A stretch of 64,000 nt of DNA from assembly GCA_002082245.2 (NCBI GenBank), contig NBTC02000002.1, positions 3,658,001-3,722,000 on the forward strand, written 5' to 3'. Positions 48,650-57,233 of this stretch are shown piece by piece. Each line of letters starts with the position of its first letter. Positions within the stretch are counted from its first letter, which is position 1. The notes below the pieces were generated by a model. It did no database searches. It saw only the letters and a list, made by a program, of their open reading frames with translations, and was not told the origin of the DNA. This stretch comes from Yersinia enterocolitica (lineage in GTDB: Bacteria; Pseudomonadota; Gammaproteobacteria; Enterobacterales; Enterobacteriaceae). The position numbers and the translations under genes are program-made.

Positions 48650-49504
48650 TTATTTCACTTCTTCAGATATGGGATTGGCGGCAACACCATGTTGATCAAA
48701 CCAATCGAGCATCCGCTGCCAGCCATCCAGTGCGGATTCGGCGTGATAACTTGGGCGGTAGTCAGCATTAAAAGCATGCCCAGCATCTGGATAAACAATG
48801 ATTTCTGCATCGGCATTTGCTGCACGTAATGCCTGACGCATAGTATCGATATGTTCTTGCGTAATACTGCCATCTTTGCCGCCATACAACCCTAGCACCG
48901 GAGCATTGAGATCAATCGCGACATCAACCGGAGATTTGGGTAACAGTAAGGTTTTTTCACCGACCAGTTTGCCATACCAAGCCACTGCCGCTTTTAACTG
49001 TGGGTTATGGGCCGCATACAACCACGCAATCCGTCCACCCCAGCAAAATCCGGTAATGGCCAGTTTACTGGTATCCCCACCATGGCGTGATGCCCAATGC
49101 GCTGCATGATCAAGATCCACCATAACCTGACGGTCTGGCACTTTACCCACCAGATTTTTCACTAATGCATTGATGTCATCATATTCTTTGGCATCGCCTT
49201 GGCGGAAGAACAACTCAGGTGCAATGGCCAGATACCCCTGTTTCGCTAGTCTGCGGCAGATATCCTGAATATGCTCATGTACGCCAAAGATTTCTTGTAC
49301 GACAATAACTACCGGATATGACCCGTTTTGCTGGGCCGGTTTGGCAATATAGGCCGGTAATTCATCGCCCTGAGACGGAATGGTGGTTTCTGTGCAGTGA
49401 ATGCCTTGTTGATCGGTATGGCGGGTCGTCGAGGCCAGTGGGCCTACCGCAGAGGTGAAACCGTCTGCCGCCTGCCTGGGAGTCATAAGTTGATCAGTTT
49501 TCAC
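48650..49504 (-). CDS. ysgA: Dienelactone hydrolase family protein (YsgA-like)
   Basis: A 284-residue alpha/beta hydrolase. The Cys nucleophile is in G-F-C-W-G-G-R, with D-G-S near 220 and the final His in D-A-G-H-A-F-N, the Cys-Asp-His triad of the dienelactone hydrolase family. Cytoplasmic, with no signal peptide. It closely resembles E. coli YsgA, whose natural substrate is not clear to me. It converges with metE and lies between metE and udp as in E. coli. Confidence 0.9.
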   Translation of the reverse strand: MKTDQLMTPRQAADGFTSAVGPLASTTRHTDQQGIHCTETTIPSQGDELPAYIAKPAQQNGSYPVVIVVQEIFGVHEHIQDICRRLAKQGYLAIAPELFFRQGDAKEYDDINALVKNLVGKVPDRQVMVDLDHAAHWASRHGGDTSKLAITGFCWGGRIAWLYAAHNPQLKAAVAWYGKLVGEKTLLLPKSPVDVAIDLNAPVLGLYGGKDGSITQEHIDTMRQALRAANADAEIIVYPDAGHAFNADYRPSYHAESALDGWQRMLDWFDQHGVAANPISEEVK

Positions 49505-49679
49505 TGTAGTCTCCTTGCGATATGAGAAAAAATTACCGAGTTGAATTACCCATTACTCCCCGATTTTTGCTATTGCCGAGTTTAACTATAGGTAATCTTT
49601 GAGATTAATGAGATCAGGTTTTTTGTAATTATAATTTTTGGTGATTCATATCTTGAATTTTATAACTCAGACTAATAGT

Positions 49680-49740
49680 TGATAGAGTTTAACAATCGAT
49701 AGAAGTTAGCAATTGATAGCAGTTAGCAATTGATAGCAGG
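49680..49740. repeat. 17-bp tandem repeat, about 3.6 copies
   Basis: Units start at 49680, 49697, 49714 and 49731. The third unit is TGATAGCAGTTAGCAAT. The first differs at several bases, the second at two, and the fourth (10 bases) is cut short. This has the look of a short minisatellite. Confidence 0.85.
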
Positions 49741-49783
49741 ATATTGGTCTATCATTCCTGCTTATAGAGAAATATACCTTTCG

Positions 49784-49833
49784 TACTTGGCGTTGCAGTG
49801 GTGTTAGCTGCAACTGTAATCAGCTTGGGTATA
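49784..49833. repeat. Short palindromic element, copy D (upstream of udp)
   Basis: TACTTGGCGTTGCAG opens and CTGCAACTGTAATCAGCTTG with GGTATA closes the element; GTTGCAG/CTGCAAC is a perfect 7-bp stem with a nine-base loop. The most compact copy in the window, and the best template for the family ends. Confidence 0.7.
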
Positions 49834-49885
49834 ATTGTCATTTCTCGCCAGCTTTGTCTAAAAAATAGTCTTAACTGCCATTAAA

Positions 49886-49901
49886 TGTGATTTTTGTCAC
49901 A
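49886..49901. promoter_or_regulatory. CRP site 1 of udp
   Basis: TGTGATTTTTGTCACA is a perfect TGTGA-N6-TCACA palindrome, 130 bases before the udp start codon. Confidence 0.8.
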
Positions 49902-49937
49902 TTTAAAATGTATCGTGTAATTCATTTCTTTTGGCAA

Positions 49938-49953
49938 GGTGACTGTCATCACG
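49938..49953. promoter_or_regulatory. CRP site 2 of udp
   Basis: GGTGACTGTCATCACG matches the CRP consensus in eight of ten key positions and is 52 bases from site 1. That spacing is typical of CytR-regulated promoters, where CytR bridges two CRP dimers. Confidence 0.65.
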
Positions 49954-50030
49954 AAATAAAGTGATAATTTTGAGTAAAGTATTTCTTTGCACCTCCCTAC
50001 AACATCTCTCATGAAAGAGGACTCTCACAC

Positions 50031-50792
50031 ATGGCTAAATCTGACGTTTTTCACTTGGGCCTGACTAAAAATGATCTGCAAGGGGCGACTCTGGCTATCG
50101 TTCCGGGTGATCCACAGCGTGTTGAGAAAATCGCTAAATTGATGGATAACCCAGTACATTTGGCCTCTCATCGTGAATTTACTTCGTGGCGCGCCGAATT
50201 GGATGGCAAAGCAGTGATCGTCTGCTCAACGGGTATCGGTGGCCCATCGACTTCTATTGCGGTTGAAGAGCTGGCACAGCTTGGTGTACGGACTTTCCTA
50301 CGTATTGGTACCACTGGTGCTATTCAGCCACATATTAATGTTGGTGATGTGTTGGTTACCACCGCCGCTGTGCGTTTAGACGGAGCCAGCCTGCACTTTG
50401 CGCCGATGGAGTTCCCAGCAGTGGCTGACTTTACCTGTACCACTGCATTAGTTAATGCTGCCAAATCAGTGGGGGCGACTACTCATATTGGTGTGACCGC
50501 CTCTTCCGATACCTTCTATCCGGGGCAGGAGCGTTATGACACCTTCTCTGGTCGTGTTGTCAGCCGTTTTAAAGGCTCCATGGAAGAATGGCAATCTATG
50601 GGCGTGATGAATTATGAAATGGAATCTGCAACCTTGCTCACCATGTGTGCCAGCCAGGGCTTGCGCGCCGGCATGGTCGCAGGGGTAATTGTAAACCGCA
50701 CCCAGCAAGAGATCCCAAACGAAGAAACTATGAAAGCGACTGAAAGTGACGCGGTGAAAATTGTGGTAGAAGCAGCTCGTCATTTGATCTAG
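50031..50792 (+). CDS. udp: Uridine phosphorylase
   Basis: A 253-residue enzyme that splits uridine to uracil and ribose 1-phosphate. Features: V-P-G-D-P-Q-R-V near 26 (phosphate site), [11 protein letters not shown] near 70, R-I-G-T-T-G-A-I-Q near 93, and M-E-S-A-T-L near 198. Forms a hexamer in E. coli. GAAAGAGGA precedes the ATG. Two CRP sites point to cAMP-CRP/CytR control. A strong terminator follows. Confidence 0.97.
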   Translation: MAKSDVFHLGLTKNDLQGATLAIVPGDPQRVEKIAKLMDNPVHLASHREFTSWRAELDGKAVIVCSTGIGGPSTSIAVEELAQLGVRTFLRIGTTGAIQPHINVGDVLVTTAAVRLDGASLHFAPMEFPAVADFTCTTALVNAAKSVGATTHIGVTASSDTFYPGQERYDTFSGRVVSRFKGSMEEWQSMGVMNYEMESATLLTMCASQGLRAGMVAGVIVNRTQQEIPNEETMKATESDAVKIVVEAARHLI

Positions 50793-50846
50793 GCCCGCCG
50801 TCTGAGCTAATAGCGACGATTGGCGAGTCAACAAACGGTCTGTTAT

Positions 50847-50872
50847 CGGGTCAGTCTTCTGGCCCGTTTTTT
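50847..50872 (+). terminator. udp terminator
   Basis: CGGGTCAG pairs with CTGGCCCG (one G-T) around TCTT and is followed by TTTTTT. Confidence 0.85.
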
Positions 50873-50933
50873 ATTTTTCCGGTTTATCTGCTAAGGTCAT
50901 CACTCTTATAAAGAACAATAATAAGAGGAAAAT

Positions 50934-51731
50934 ATGACGAAAACTGCTCTATCCCATCCCTCCCTAATCGCACTTGATGGCGGTATTAATTTTCGTGACC
51001 TTGGCGGTAATCAGGCTGCTGATGGGCGGCGTATCAAGCGCGGATTGCTGTTCCGCTCAGGTTCACTCGACCGCTTAAGTACCAGAGATTGTGATTTCCT
51101 CAGTAGTGGCTCCGTCGCTCAAATTCTTGATTATCGCGATGCCGATGAAGTTCAGGCTAAACCAGATGTGGTGTGGACTGGTGCCAGTTATCACAATATT
51201 CCGGCCAACCCGCTGAGCAGTGAAGTCAATGCCAATTTGGAAAAACTGACTAACGAGACATTAGCGGCATTTGATGCCCGTGGTTTTATGTTAGAGCTTT
51301 ATCGCCGGCTGCCTTTTAATAATCAAGCCTATAAACAACTGGTTGGATTGTTGCAAAATTGCGCATCTTCGGAGCATGCTGCTGCGGGTGTGGTACAACA
51401 TTGTGCTGTCGGGAAAGACCGTACTGGTATTGGTTCTGCACTGGTGTTATTTGCCTTGGGTGCCGATGAATCGACGGTATTGGAAGATTATCTGTTGACT
51501 GAAACCACTCTGGCCCCTTTCCGTGAGCATATGCTGGCAGAGTTGGCACTCAAACTGAATGACCAAGCGTTAGGGCAATTCGCTTTTGTCTTATCGGCCA
51601 AAGAAGAGTTTATTCAAACTGCTCTGCGTAGTATTCAACAGCGTTATGGTAGTCGTGAACAGTGGTTGCAACAGGAGTTCGGCCTGGGTAGCGCTGAGCG
51701 CAAAAAGTTACAGTCCTATTTTTTAGAGTAG
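50934..51731 (+). CDS. Tyrosine-specific protein phosphatase (IphP/Y_phosphatase3 type)
   Basis: A 265-residue cytoplasmic protein. The P-loop H-C-A-V-G-K-D-R-T-G carries the nucleophilic Cys and Arg. It is preceded by N-F-R-D-L-G-G near residue 20 and L-F-R-S-G-S-L near 42, which mark the bacterial low-specificity tyrosine phosphatase/lipid phosphatase family (IphP, LipA of Listeria). The general acid should be in D-Y-R-D-A-D-E. Its substrate (phosphotyrosine or phosphoinositide) cannot be read. It has its own RBS (AAGAGGA) and sits between the udp terminator and another terminator, thus likely a single-gene unit. Confidence 0.88.
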   Translation: MTKTALSHPSLIALDGGINFRDLGGNQAADGRRIKRGLLFRSGSLDRLSTRDCDFLSSGSVAQILDYRDADEVQAKPDVVWTGASYHNIPANPLSSEVNANLEKLTNETLAAFDARGFMLELYRRLPFNNQAYKQLVGLLQNCASSEHAAAGVVQHCAVGKDRTGIGSALVLFALGADESTVLEDYLLTETTLAPFREHMLAELALKLNDQALGQFAFVLSAKEEFIQTALRSIQQRYGSREQWLQQEFGLGSAERKKLQSYFLE

Positions 51732-51771
51732 TGGTTTATCTACCCGCACTCTTTCTGATCTTTATGATATT

Positions 51772-51796
51772 GAGTCACCACTGGGTGGCTCTTTTT
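51772..51796 (+). terminator. Terminator after the phosphatase gene
   Basis: GAGTCACC pairs with GGTGGCTC (one G-T) around four bases and is followed by TTTTT. Confidence 0.8.
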
Positions 51797-51852
51797 AACC
51801 GCTTAATGATACAAACTACCGCTTAACCAGATCGCTGATATTTCTCTTAGGG

Positions 51853-51876
51853 GTCAGGCGTATGTTAACGCCTGAC
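51853..51876. promoter_or_regulatory. Perfect inverted repeat in the cstA-like leader
   Basis: GTCAGGCGT and ACGCCTGAC flank six bases (ATGTTA), ending 9 bases before the GGAGAG ribosome site. It is either a 5' UTR hairpin or the operator of a dimeric regulator. Confidence 0.55.
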
Positions 51877-51898
51877 AAATTCCCTGGAGAGAATGCTC

Positions 51899-53710
51899 AT
51901 GCAACATGCGATTACCTTTGTTATCGCTTCAGCGTGTATCCTTATGATCTGCTACCGTTTATACGGTATCTTTTTTGTTCGTAAGGTTTTGCGCGTCGAT
52001 GACAGTGAAGTAACACCTTCCCACACCTTCGAAGATGGTAAAGATTACGTTCCAACTAAAAAATGGGTGAACTTTGGTAGCCACTTTGCGGCAATCGCTG
52101 CGGCTGGTCCATTGGTCGGCCCTGTGCTGGCAGCCCAATATGGTTATTTACCTGGTTTTCTGTGGTTGCTGATCGGTTGTGTGATCGGCGGCGCGGTTCA
52201 CGATACGGTTGTGCTGTTTGCTTCCATGAAACATCAGGGGAAATCCCTGTCGGAAGTGGCAAAATCAGAGCTTGGTCCGGTTGCTGGCTGGTGTACCGGT
52301 CTGGCAATGTTGTTCATCATTACTATTACCATGGCCGGGTTGTCGATGGTGGTGGTACATGCACTGGAACGTAACCCTTGGGGTACTTTCGCCGTGTTCA
52401 TGACAATCCCTATCGCTATCTGCGTTGGCTTATGGGAGCGCATGACTGGCAGCATGAAGGGCGCTTCTTATGTCGGTATCGCTGCTATCATGGTGTGCGT
52501 ATTTGTCGGCCCTTATATTGAAGGAACCTGGCTGGGCGATTGGTTAATGCTGAAAGCGGATACCGTCAGTATCATCCTGCCAATGTATGCTTTCTTTGCG
52601 ACCGCCCTCCCTGTGTGGATGCTATTAACCCCTCGTGGTTATCTTTCCAGCTTTATGAAGATCGGTGTATTCGGTGCGTTGATTGTTGGAGTTGTATTTA
52701 TTAACCCTGAAATTCAATTCCCGGCATTGACCCAGTTTATTCATGGTGGAGGCCCGGTGTTGGCAGGCCCAGTCTGGCCGTTTATCTCTATTACCATTGC
52801 CTGTGGTGCCATTTCTGGTTTCCATGCCTTTATCGGCTCAGGGACAACACCAAAACAGATCGACAAATGGAGTGATATCTTACCCGTCGGCTTTGGTGCG
52901 ATGCTGGCCGAATGTATGGTTGGGGTTATGGCCTTGATCGCGGCAACCTCCTTGCATCCTGCTGACTACTTTGCGATTAACTCTTCCGCTGAAGCCTGGA
53001 GCATGCTCGGTATGGAAGTGGTGAACTTGCCAAAACTGAGTCAGGAAATTGGCCTGGATCTCTATGGTCGTACCGGTGGTGCGGTAACCTTAGCTGTTGG
53101 TATGACGGATATCTTCATTCGTGTGCCATGGTTCAGCAGTCTGGCGGCTTACTTCTTCCAATTTGTTGTTATGTTTGAAGCGGTATTTATTCTGACCGCT
53201 GTTGACTCCGGCACGCGTGTTGCTCGTTATCTGCTGCAAGACTTCTTAGGTGATATTTGGGCACCACTGAAACGTACTGATTGGTTACCAGGTACATTGG
53301 CATGCAGTATTATTGCCTGCGCACTGTGGGGTTACCTGCTTAACTCAGGTGATATCAACTCTGTCTGGGCGTTATTCGGCGTATCAAACCAATTAATGGC
53401 TTCTGTTGGTTTAATCATTGGTGCCACTATTATTCTGCGGTTGGCAACCAAACGTATTTACATGCTGACCTGTGTTATTCCACTGGCCTATCTGTTTGTA
53501 ACCGTAAACTATGCTGGTTACTGGATGATCACTCACGTGTATTTCAACTCAGCAGCTAAGGGCTACAATCTGTTCAATGGCATCATCTCGATTATTATGA
53601 TGACACTGGGCGTCATTATCCTGATATCAGCACTGAAAAAATGGCGTGAATTGTGGATCCGCCGCTCTGCTGAAATGGCTGGCAATAAAGTAGTGACGGC
53701 TAACGCCTGA
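51899..53710 (+). CDS. CstA-family peptide/pyruvate transporter, short form
   Basis: A 603-residue inner membrane protein with about 15 hydrophobic segments. CstA marks: Y-V-P-T-K-K-W-V-N-F-G-S-H-F-A-A-I-A-A-A-G-P near residue 55, H-D-T-V near 110, G-F-H-A-F-I-G-S-G-T-T-P-K-Q near 310, and D-S-G-T-R near 440. E. coli CstA and BtsT are near 700 residues, so this is the short type seen in several other bacteria; substrate (peptides or pyruvate) is open. I start at ATG 51899, seven bases after GGAGAG; ATG 51893 is too close. Confidence 0.9.
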   Translation: MQHAITFVIASACILMICYRLYGIFFVRKVLRVDDSEVTPSHTFEDGKDYVPTKKWVNFGSHFAAIAAAGPLVGPVLAAQYGYLPGFLWLLIGCVIGGAVHDTVVLFASMKHQGKSLSEVAKSELGPVAGWCTGLAMLFIITITMAGLSMVVVHALERNPWGTFAVFMTIPIAICVGLWERMTGSMKGASYVGIAAIMVCVFVGPYIEGTWLGDWLMLKADTVSIILPMYAFFATALPVWMLLTPRGYLSSFMKIGVFGALIVGVVFINPEIQFPALTQFIHGGGPVLAGPVWPFISITIACGAISGFHAFIGSGTTPKQIDKWSDILPVGFGAMLAECMVGVMALIAATSLHPADYFAINSSAEAWSMLGMEVVNLPKLSQEIGLDLYGRTGGAVTLAVGMTDIFIRVPWFSSLAAYFFQFVVMFEAVFILTAVDSGTRVARYLLQDFLGDIWAPLKRTDWLPGTLACSIIACALWGYLLNSGDINSVWALFGVSNQLMASVGLIIGATIILRLATKRIYMLTCVIPLAYLFVTVNYAGYWMITHVYFNSAAKGYNLFNGIISIIMMTLGVIILISALKKWRELWIRRSAEMAGNKVVTANA

Positions 53711-53746
53711 TATCTTTGATTCATTGTATTAACCTGCACTCTTTCT

Positions 53747-53863
53747 TACTTGAAGTTGCAGTGTGGCTAGTGGCTCCGGCTTAAACGAATCACTGATTTG
53801 AGTCAGATTATTAGGATTCGTTCGTTGGCAGCCTTGCTGTAACGGCAATGATCTTGAGTCTAT
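53747..53863. repeat. Short palindromic element, copy C (after cstA-like gene)
   Basis: TACTTGAAGTTGCAGTG opens it; CTGTAACGGCAATGATCTTG with AGTCTATA ends it. The 117-base length makes it the longest copy. An inner inverted repeat CGAATC/GATTCG flanks an AT-rich centre. Ends match copies A, B and D in inverted order. Confidence 0.7.
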
Positions 53864-53896
53864 AAACGGTCGGAATCTTCCGGCCGTTTATTTTTT
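53864..53896 (+). terminator. Terminator after the cstA-like gene
   Basis: AAACGG-T-CGGAA pairs with TTCCG-G-CCGTTT (one G-T) and is followed by ATTTTTT. It begins directly at the end of palindromic copy C. Confidence 0.8.
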
Positions 53897-53956
53897 GTTA
53901 AACAAAGATCACGACACATTGGGTATGCTAATAGCAACTATGTTGCTAACAGGAAA

Positions 53957-54493
53957 ATGCATGTGACCCTGAATGATGTCATTACTATCGTTATCGATTT
54001 TGTTCGTGAACACGAAGCATGGGCGATTCCTATCGTCTTTATTCTGGCTTTTGGTGAGTCGCTCGCCTTTCTTTCTTTACTGCTACCTGCAACGGTTATC
54101 TTGCTCGGATTGGGGGCGCTAATCGGTGAAAGTGGTATCTCTTTCTGGCCCATTTGGGCCGCTGCTGCGGCAGGTGCTTTCTTTGGCGACTGGCTCTCCT
54201 ATTGGGTTGGTGTCCATTACAAAGACCGAGTAGGCACTTTGTGGCCACTTTCTCGCAATCCTCAGTTACTCGTTCGTGGCCATGCATTCTTTGAGCGTTG
54301 GGGATTCTTTGGCGCGTTTATTGGCCGCTTCTTTGGCCCACTACGCGCAGTTGTTCCTTTGGTTGCCGGGATCTGTGCTATGCCAAAGTTCTACTTTCAG
54401 TTAGCCAACATCACTTCCGCTCTAATTTGGGCCTTCGGTATTCTGGCTCCGGGCGCGTTCGGCATTCAATGGCTATCTCACTGGATAGATTAA
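53957..54493 (+). CDS. DedA-family membrane protein
   Basis: A 178-residue inner membrane protein with four to five hydrophobic segments and two DedA marks: F-G-E-S-L-A-F near residue 32 and G-R-F-F-G-P-L-R-A-V-V-P-L-V-A-G near 123. DedA proteins are proposed lipid flippases (undecaprenyl phosphate or phosphatidylethanolamine). AGGA is only two bases before ATG 53957 but eight before GTG 53963, so translation may begin at GTG. E. coli K-12 has no dedA gene at this position (between udp and rmuC) as I recall. Confidence 0.88.
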   Translation: MHVTLNDVITIVIDFVREHEAWAIPIVFILAFGESLAFLSLLLPATVILLGLGALIGESGISFWPIWAAAAAGAFFGDWLSYWVGVHYKDRVGTLWPLSRNPQLLVRGHAFFERWGFFGAFIGRFFGPLRAVVPLVAGICAMPKFYFQLANITSALIWAFGILAPGAFGIQWLSHWID

Positions 54494-54685
54494 GTACGTA
54501 AGTGGCACGCCGTTCGTCAATGGATAGCTGTTTTAACCTATTTGGGGTCGCAAGGTGAGCGTTTTTTGGACTGTGTGTTATTTATGCGCACAGCTTCGCA
54601 AGATAGCATGTAACGGAAAAACACTCTGGACATCCATACAGTATCCCCTTACCTTGACTGACAATAGGTTAATGGGGAGATAACC

Positions 54686-56206
54686 GTGGATATCAGTTTA
54701 TTTTATGGACTGGCAGGCTGCCTTATCGGTGGACTTATTGGTTGGCTAATTGCCAGCTTGTACCAGCAACGGAATAAAGCGCAACAGGATATAGAACGGC
54801 GATTACTAGAGCAGTCCTTACAGCAGGCGCAGCAGAATATTGTCGAGCTACAAACTGCTTTACAGCGCAATGAGCAGCAATTACGGCAAGATGAATTGGA
54901 ACAACGTAGTTTGCACAGCCAATTGGCAGCAAATGCTGAAAAACTGCAACAGTTAGCTCATTGGCGTAATGAATGTGATCAACTCAATCAAGAACTCCGT
55001 GCTCAAAGAGAAGTGAATAGCGCCCAAGAGGCGGAACTGCGCGAAGTCACTATCCGTTTGGAAGAAACACGTCTGACTGGCGAGGAAAAACAGCGACTTC
55101 TCATTAACAGTGAACAGCGGCTGACCACACAATTCGAAAATCTGGCGAACCGCATCTTTGAACAAACTGGCCGTCGTGCGGACGAACAAAATAAACAAAG
55201 TCTGGACCGCTTATTACTGCCTTTACGGGAACAGTTGGATGGTTTCCGCCGTCAGGTTCAGGATAGCTTTGGACAGGAAGCCAGAGAGCGCCACACGCTG
55301 ACCCATGAAATACGCAGTCTGCAACAATTGAATGCTCAAATGGCGCGAGAAGCACTAAACCTGACTAAAGCACTGAAAGGTGATAATAAAACGCAGGGGA
55401 ACTGGGGGGAAGTCGTTCTGGCTAAAGTGCTTGAAGCTTCTGGGCTGCGTGAAGGTTATGAGTATCAAACTCAGGTAAGTGTAAAGCTTGATAGCAACAG
55501 TCGTATGCAGCCAGATGTCATTGTGCGCTTACCACAGGGTAAAGATGTGGTGATTGACGCTAAAATGTCGTTGGTTGCATATGAGCGCTATTTTAATAGC
55601 GAAGATGACGCAGAGCGGGAAGTAGCACTCAATGAGCATTTATCATCGTTGCGCGCCCATATTAGAATGTTAGGCCGTAAGGATTACCAACAACTTCCGG
55701 GGTTGCGGTCGCTTGATTATGTATTGATGTTTATTCCGGTGGAACCTGCATTTCTGGTGGCCATTGATCGCCAGCCAGAGTTGATAAGTGAGGCACTACA
55801 GCACAATATTATGTTGGTTAGCCCGACAACATTGCTGGTGGCTTTGCGGACGATTACTAATTTATGGCGTTACGAGCATCAAAGCCAGAATGCACAGCGT
55901 ATTGCCGATAGGGCAGCCAAACTCTATGACAAGTTACGCTTATTTGTTGATGATATGGAGTCGTTGGGGCAAAGCCTCGATAAAGCGCACCTAAGTTATC
56001 GTCAGGCAATGAACAAACTGTCGCAAGGCCGTGGTAACCTGATTGGGCAAGTAGAAAGTTTTCGCACTCTGGGGGTCGAGGTAAAACGGCCTATTAGCCC
56101 ATTACTGGCAGAAAGAGCCAGCGCTGAGCATCAACCAGAAGGCGATTTAGCGCTATCTGATGATGCTGAGTCAGAGACATATCCAAAGCAATCAGGATTG
56201 CAGTAA
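54686..56206 (+). CDS. rmuC: RmuC, DNA recombination-limiting protein
   Basis: A 506-residue protein. Residues 5-25 form a membrane anchor, 25-190 a Gln/Glu-rich coiled coil, and 230-400 the nuclease-like RmuC domain (G-N-W-G-E-V-V-L, V-V-I-D-A-K-M-S-L-V-A-Y, with L-D-Y-V-L-M-F-I-P-V-E-P-A). In E. coli it lowers inversions between short inverted repeats and is involved in phage defence. GTG start preceded by GGGGAGA. It lies upstream of ubiE as in E. coli. Confidence 0.94.
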   Translation: MDISLFYGLAGCLIGGLIGWLIASLYQQRNKAQQDIERRLLEQSLQQAQQNIVELQTALQRNEQQLRQDELEQRSLHSQLAANAEKLQQLAHWRNECDQLNQELRAQREVNSAQEAELREVTIRLEETRLTGEEKQRLLINSEQRLTTQFENLANRIFEQTGRRADEQNKQSLDRLLLPLREQLDGFRRQVQDSFGQEARERHTLTHEIRSLQQLNAQMAREALNLTKALKGDNKTQGNWGEVVLAKVLEASGLREGYEYQTQVSVKLDSNSRMQPDVIVRLPQGKDVVIDAKMSLVAYERYFNSEDDAEREVALNEHLSSLRAHIRMLGRKDYQQLPGLRSLDYVLMFIPVEPAFLVAIDRQPELISEALQHNIMLVSPTTLLVALRTITNLWRYEHQSQNAQRIADRAAKLYDKLRLFVDDMESLGQSLDKAHLSYRQAMNKLSQGRGNLIGQVESFRTLGVEVKRPISPLLAERASAEHQPEGDLALSDDAESETYPKQSGLQ

Positions 56207-56464
56207 GGCAACATGAGTGGCACCGCTGAGTTAGCTTATAATCAGTGACGCGGATGAGAGCTACTAATGCCGCTGTAGTTTTGTGTAAGAAGGATATAAA
56301 TGATTCGGCACCGCTGAAGTATCAGGGTTAGTTGCATGGTCCTCTTCTGTATGATGTTGAGAATACTGCGAATAAGCAGTTACCTTAATACCAGGTGAGG
56401 TGGGGCTTTCATCGGAGTTCTGGTACACTTCCTCGAAAGATTGACTGAAAAGCAGGCACAGAAA

Positions 56465-57220
56465 ATGGTAGATCAGGAGAAGGAAACCACTCATTTTGGT
56501 TTCCGCACCGTAGCCAAAGAACAGAAAGAAGGCATGGTGGCAGAAGTTTTTCATTCCGTAGCCGCCAAATACGATCTGATGAATGACCTGATGTCGTTCG
56601 GTGTTCACCGTATTTGGAAGCGTTTTACCATTGACTGTAGTGGTGTTCGGCGCGGTCAACGGGTATTAGATCTGGCGGGTGGCACCGGAGATTTAACGGC
56701 CAAGTTCTCTCGCCTTGTGGGTGAGCAGGGTGAAGTGGTTCTGGCTGATATCAATGAATCGATGTTGCGTATGGGTAGAGAAAAGCTACGTGACAAAGGT
56801 ATTGTAGGTAATGTCAGTTATGTGCAGGCTAATGCTGAGGCTTTACCTTTCCCTGATAATTACTTTGATTGTATTACCATTTCATTTGGCCTGCGAAATG
56901 TAACCGAAAAAGAAAAAGCCTTACGCTCTATGTTTCGGGTATTAAAGCCCGGTGGTCGTTTGTTGGTTCTCGAATTCTCCAAACCACTTCTGGAACCTTT
57001 GAGCAAAGCCTACGATGCTTATTCCTTCCATATTTTGCCCAAGATTGGCGAACTTGTGGCCCAGGACTCTGAAAGTTACCGTTATTTAGCGGAGTCTATT
57101 CGGATGCACCCCGATCAAGAAACGCTGAAAGGCATGATGGTAGATGCCGGGTTTGAAAACGTAACCTATTCCAATTTAACCGGTGGCATTGTTGCGTTAC
57201 ATCGGGGCTTTAAGTTTTAA
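56465..57220 (+). CDS. ubiE: Ubiquinone/menaquinone C-methyltransferase UbiE
   Basis: A 251-residue SAM-dependent enzyme that C-methylates demethylmenaquinol and the ubiquinone precursor. Motif I is [11 protein letters not shown] near 67; then [16 protein letters not shown] and [12 protein letters not shown]. Same length as E. coli from ATG 56465; an upstream TTG (56441) in frame is not supported. First gene of ubiE-ubiJ-ubiB. Confidence 0.97.
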   Translation: MVDQEKETTHFGFRTVAKEQKEGMVAEVFHSVAAKYDLMNDLMSFGVHRIWKRFTIDCSGVRRGQRVLDLAGGTGDLTAKFSRLVGEQGEVVLADINESMLRMGREKLRDKGIVGNVSYVQANAEALPFPDNYFDCITISFGLRNVTEKEKALRSMFRVLKPGGRLLVLEFSKPLLEPLSKAYDAYSFHILPKIGELVAQDSESYRYLAESIRMHPDQETLKGMMVDAGFENVTYSNLTGGIVALHRGFKF

Positions 57221-57233
57221 CAGGAATATGGCT

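Larger units (their letters stand above)
49505..50030. promoter_or_regulatory. ysgA-udp divergent control region
   Basis: This 526-base gap holds, left to right, a 17-bp tandem repeat (49680-49740), a palindromic element (49784-49833) and two CRP sites 52 bases apart (49886 and 49938). It is AT rich around 49600-49680. The udp side resembles CRP/CytR-controlled promoters. I saw no gene in it. Confidence 0.7.
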
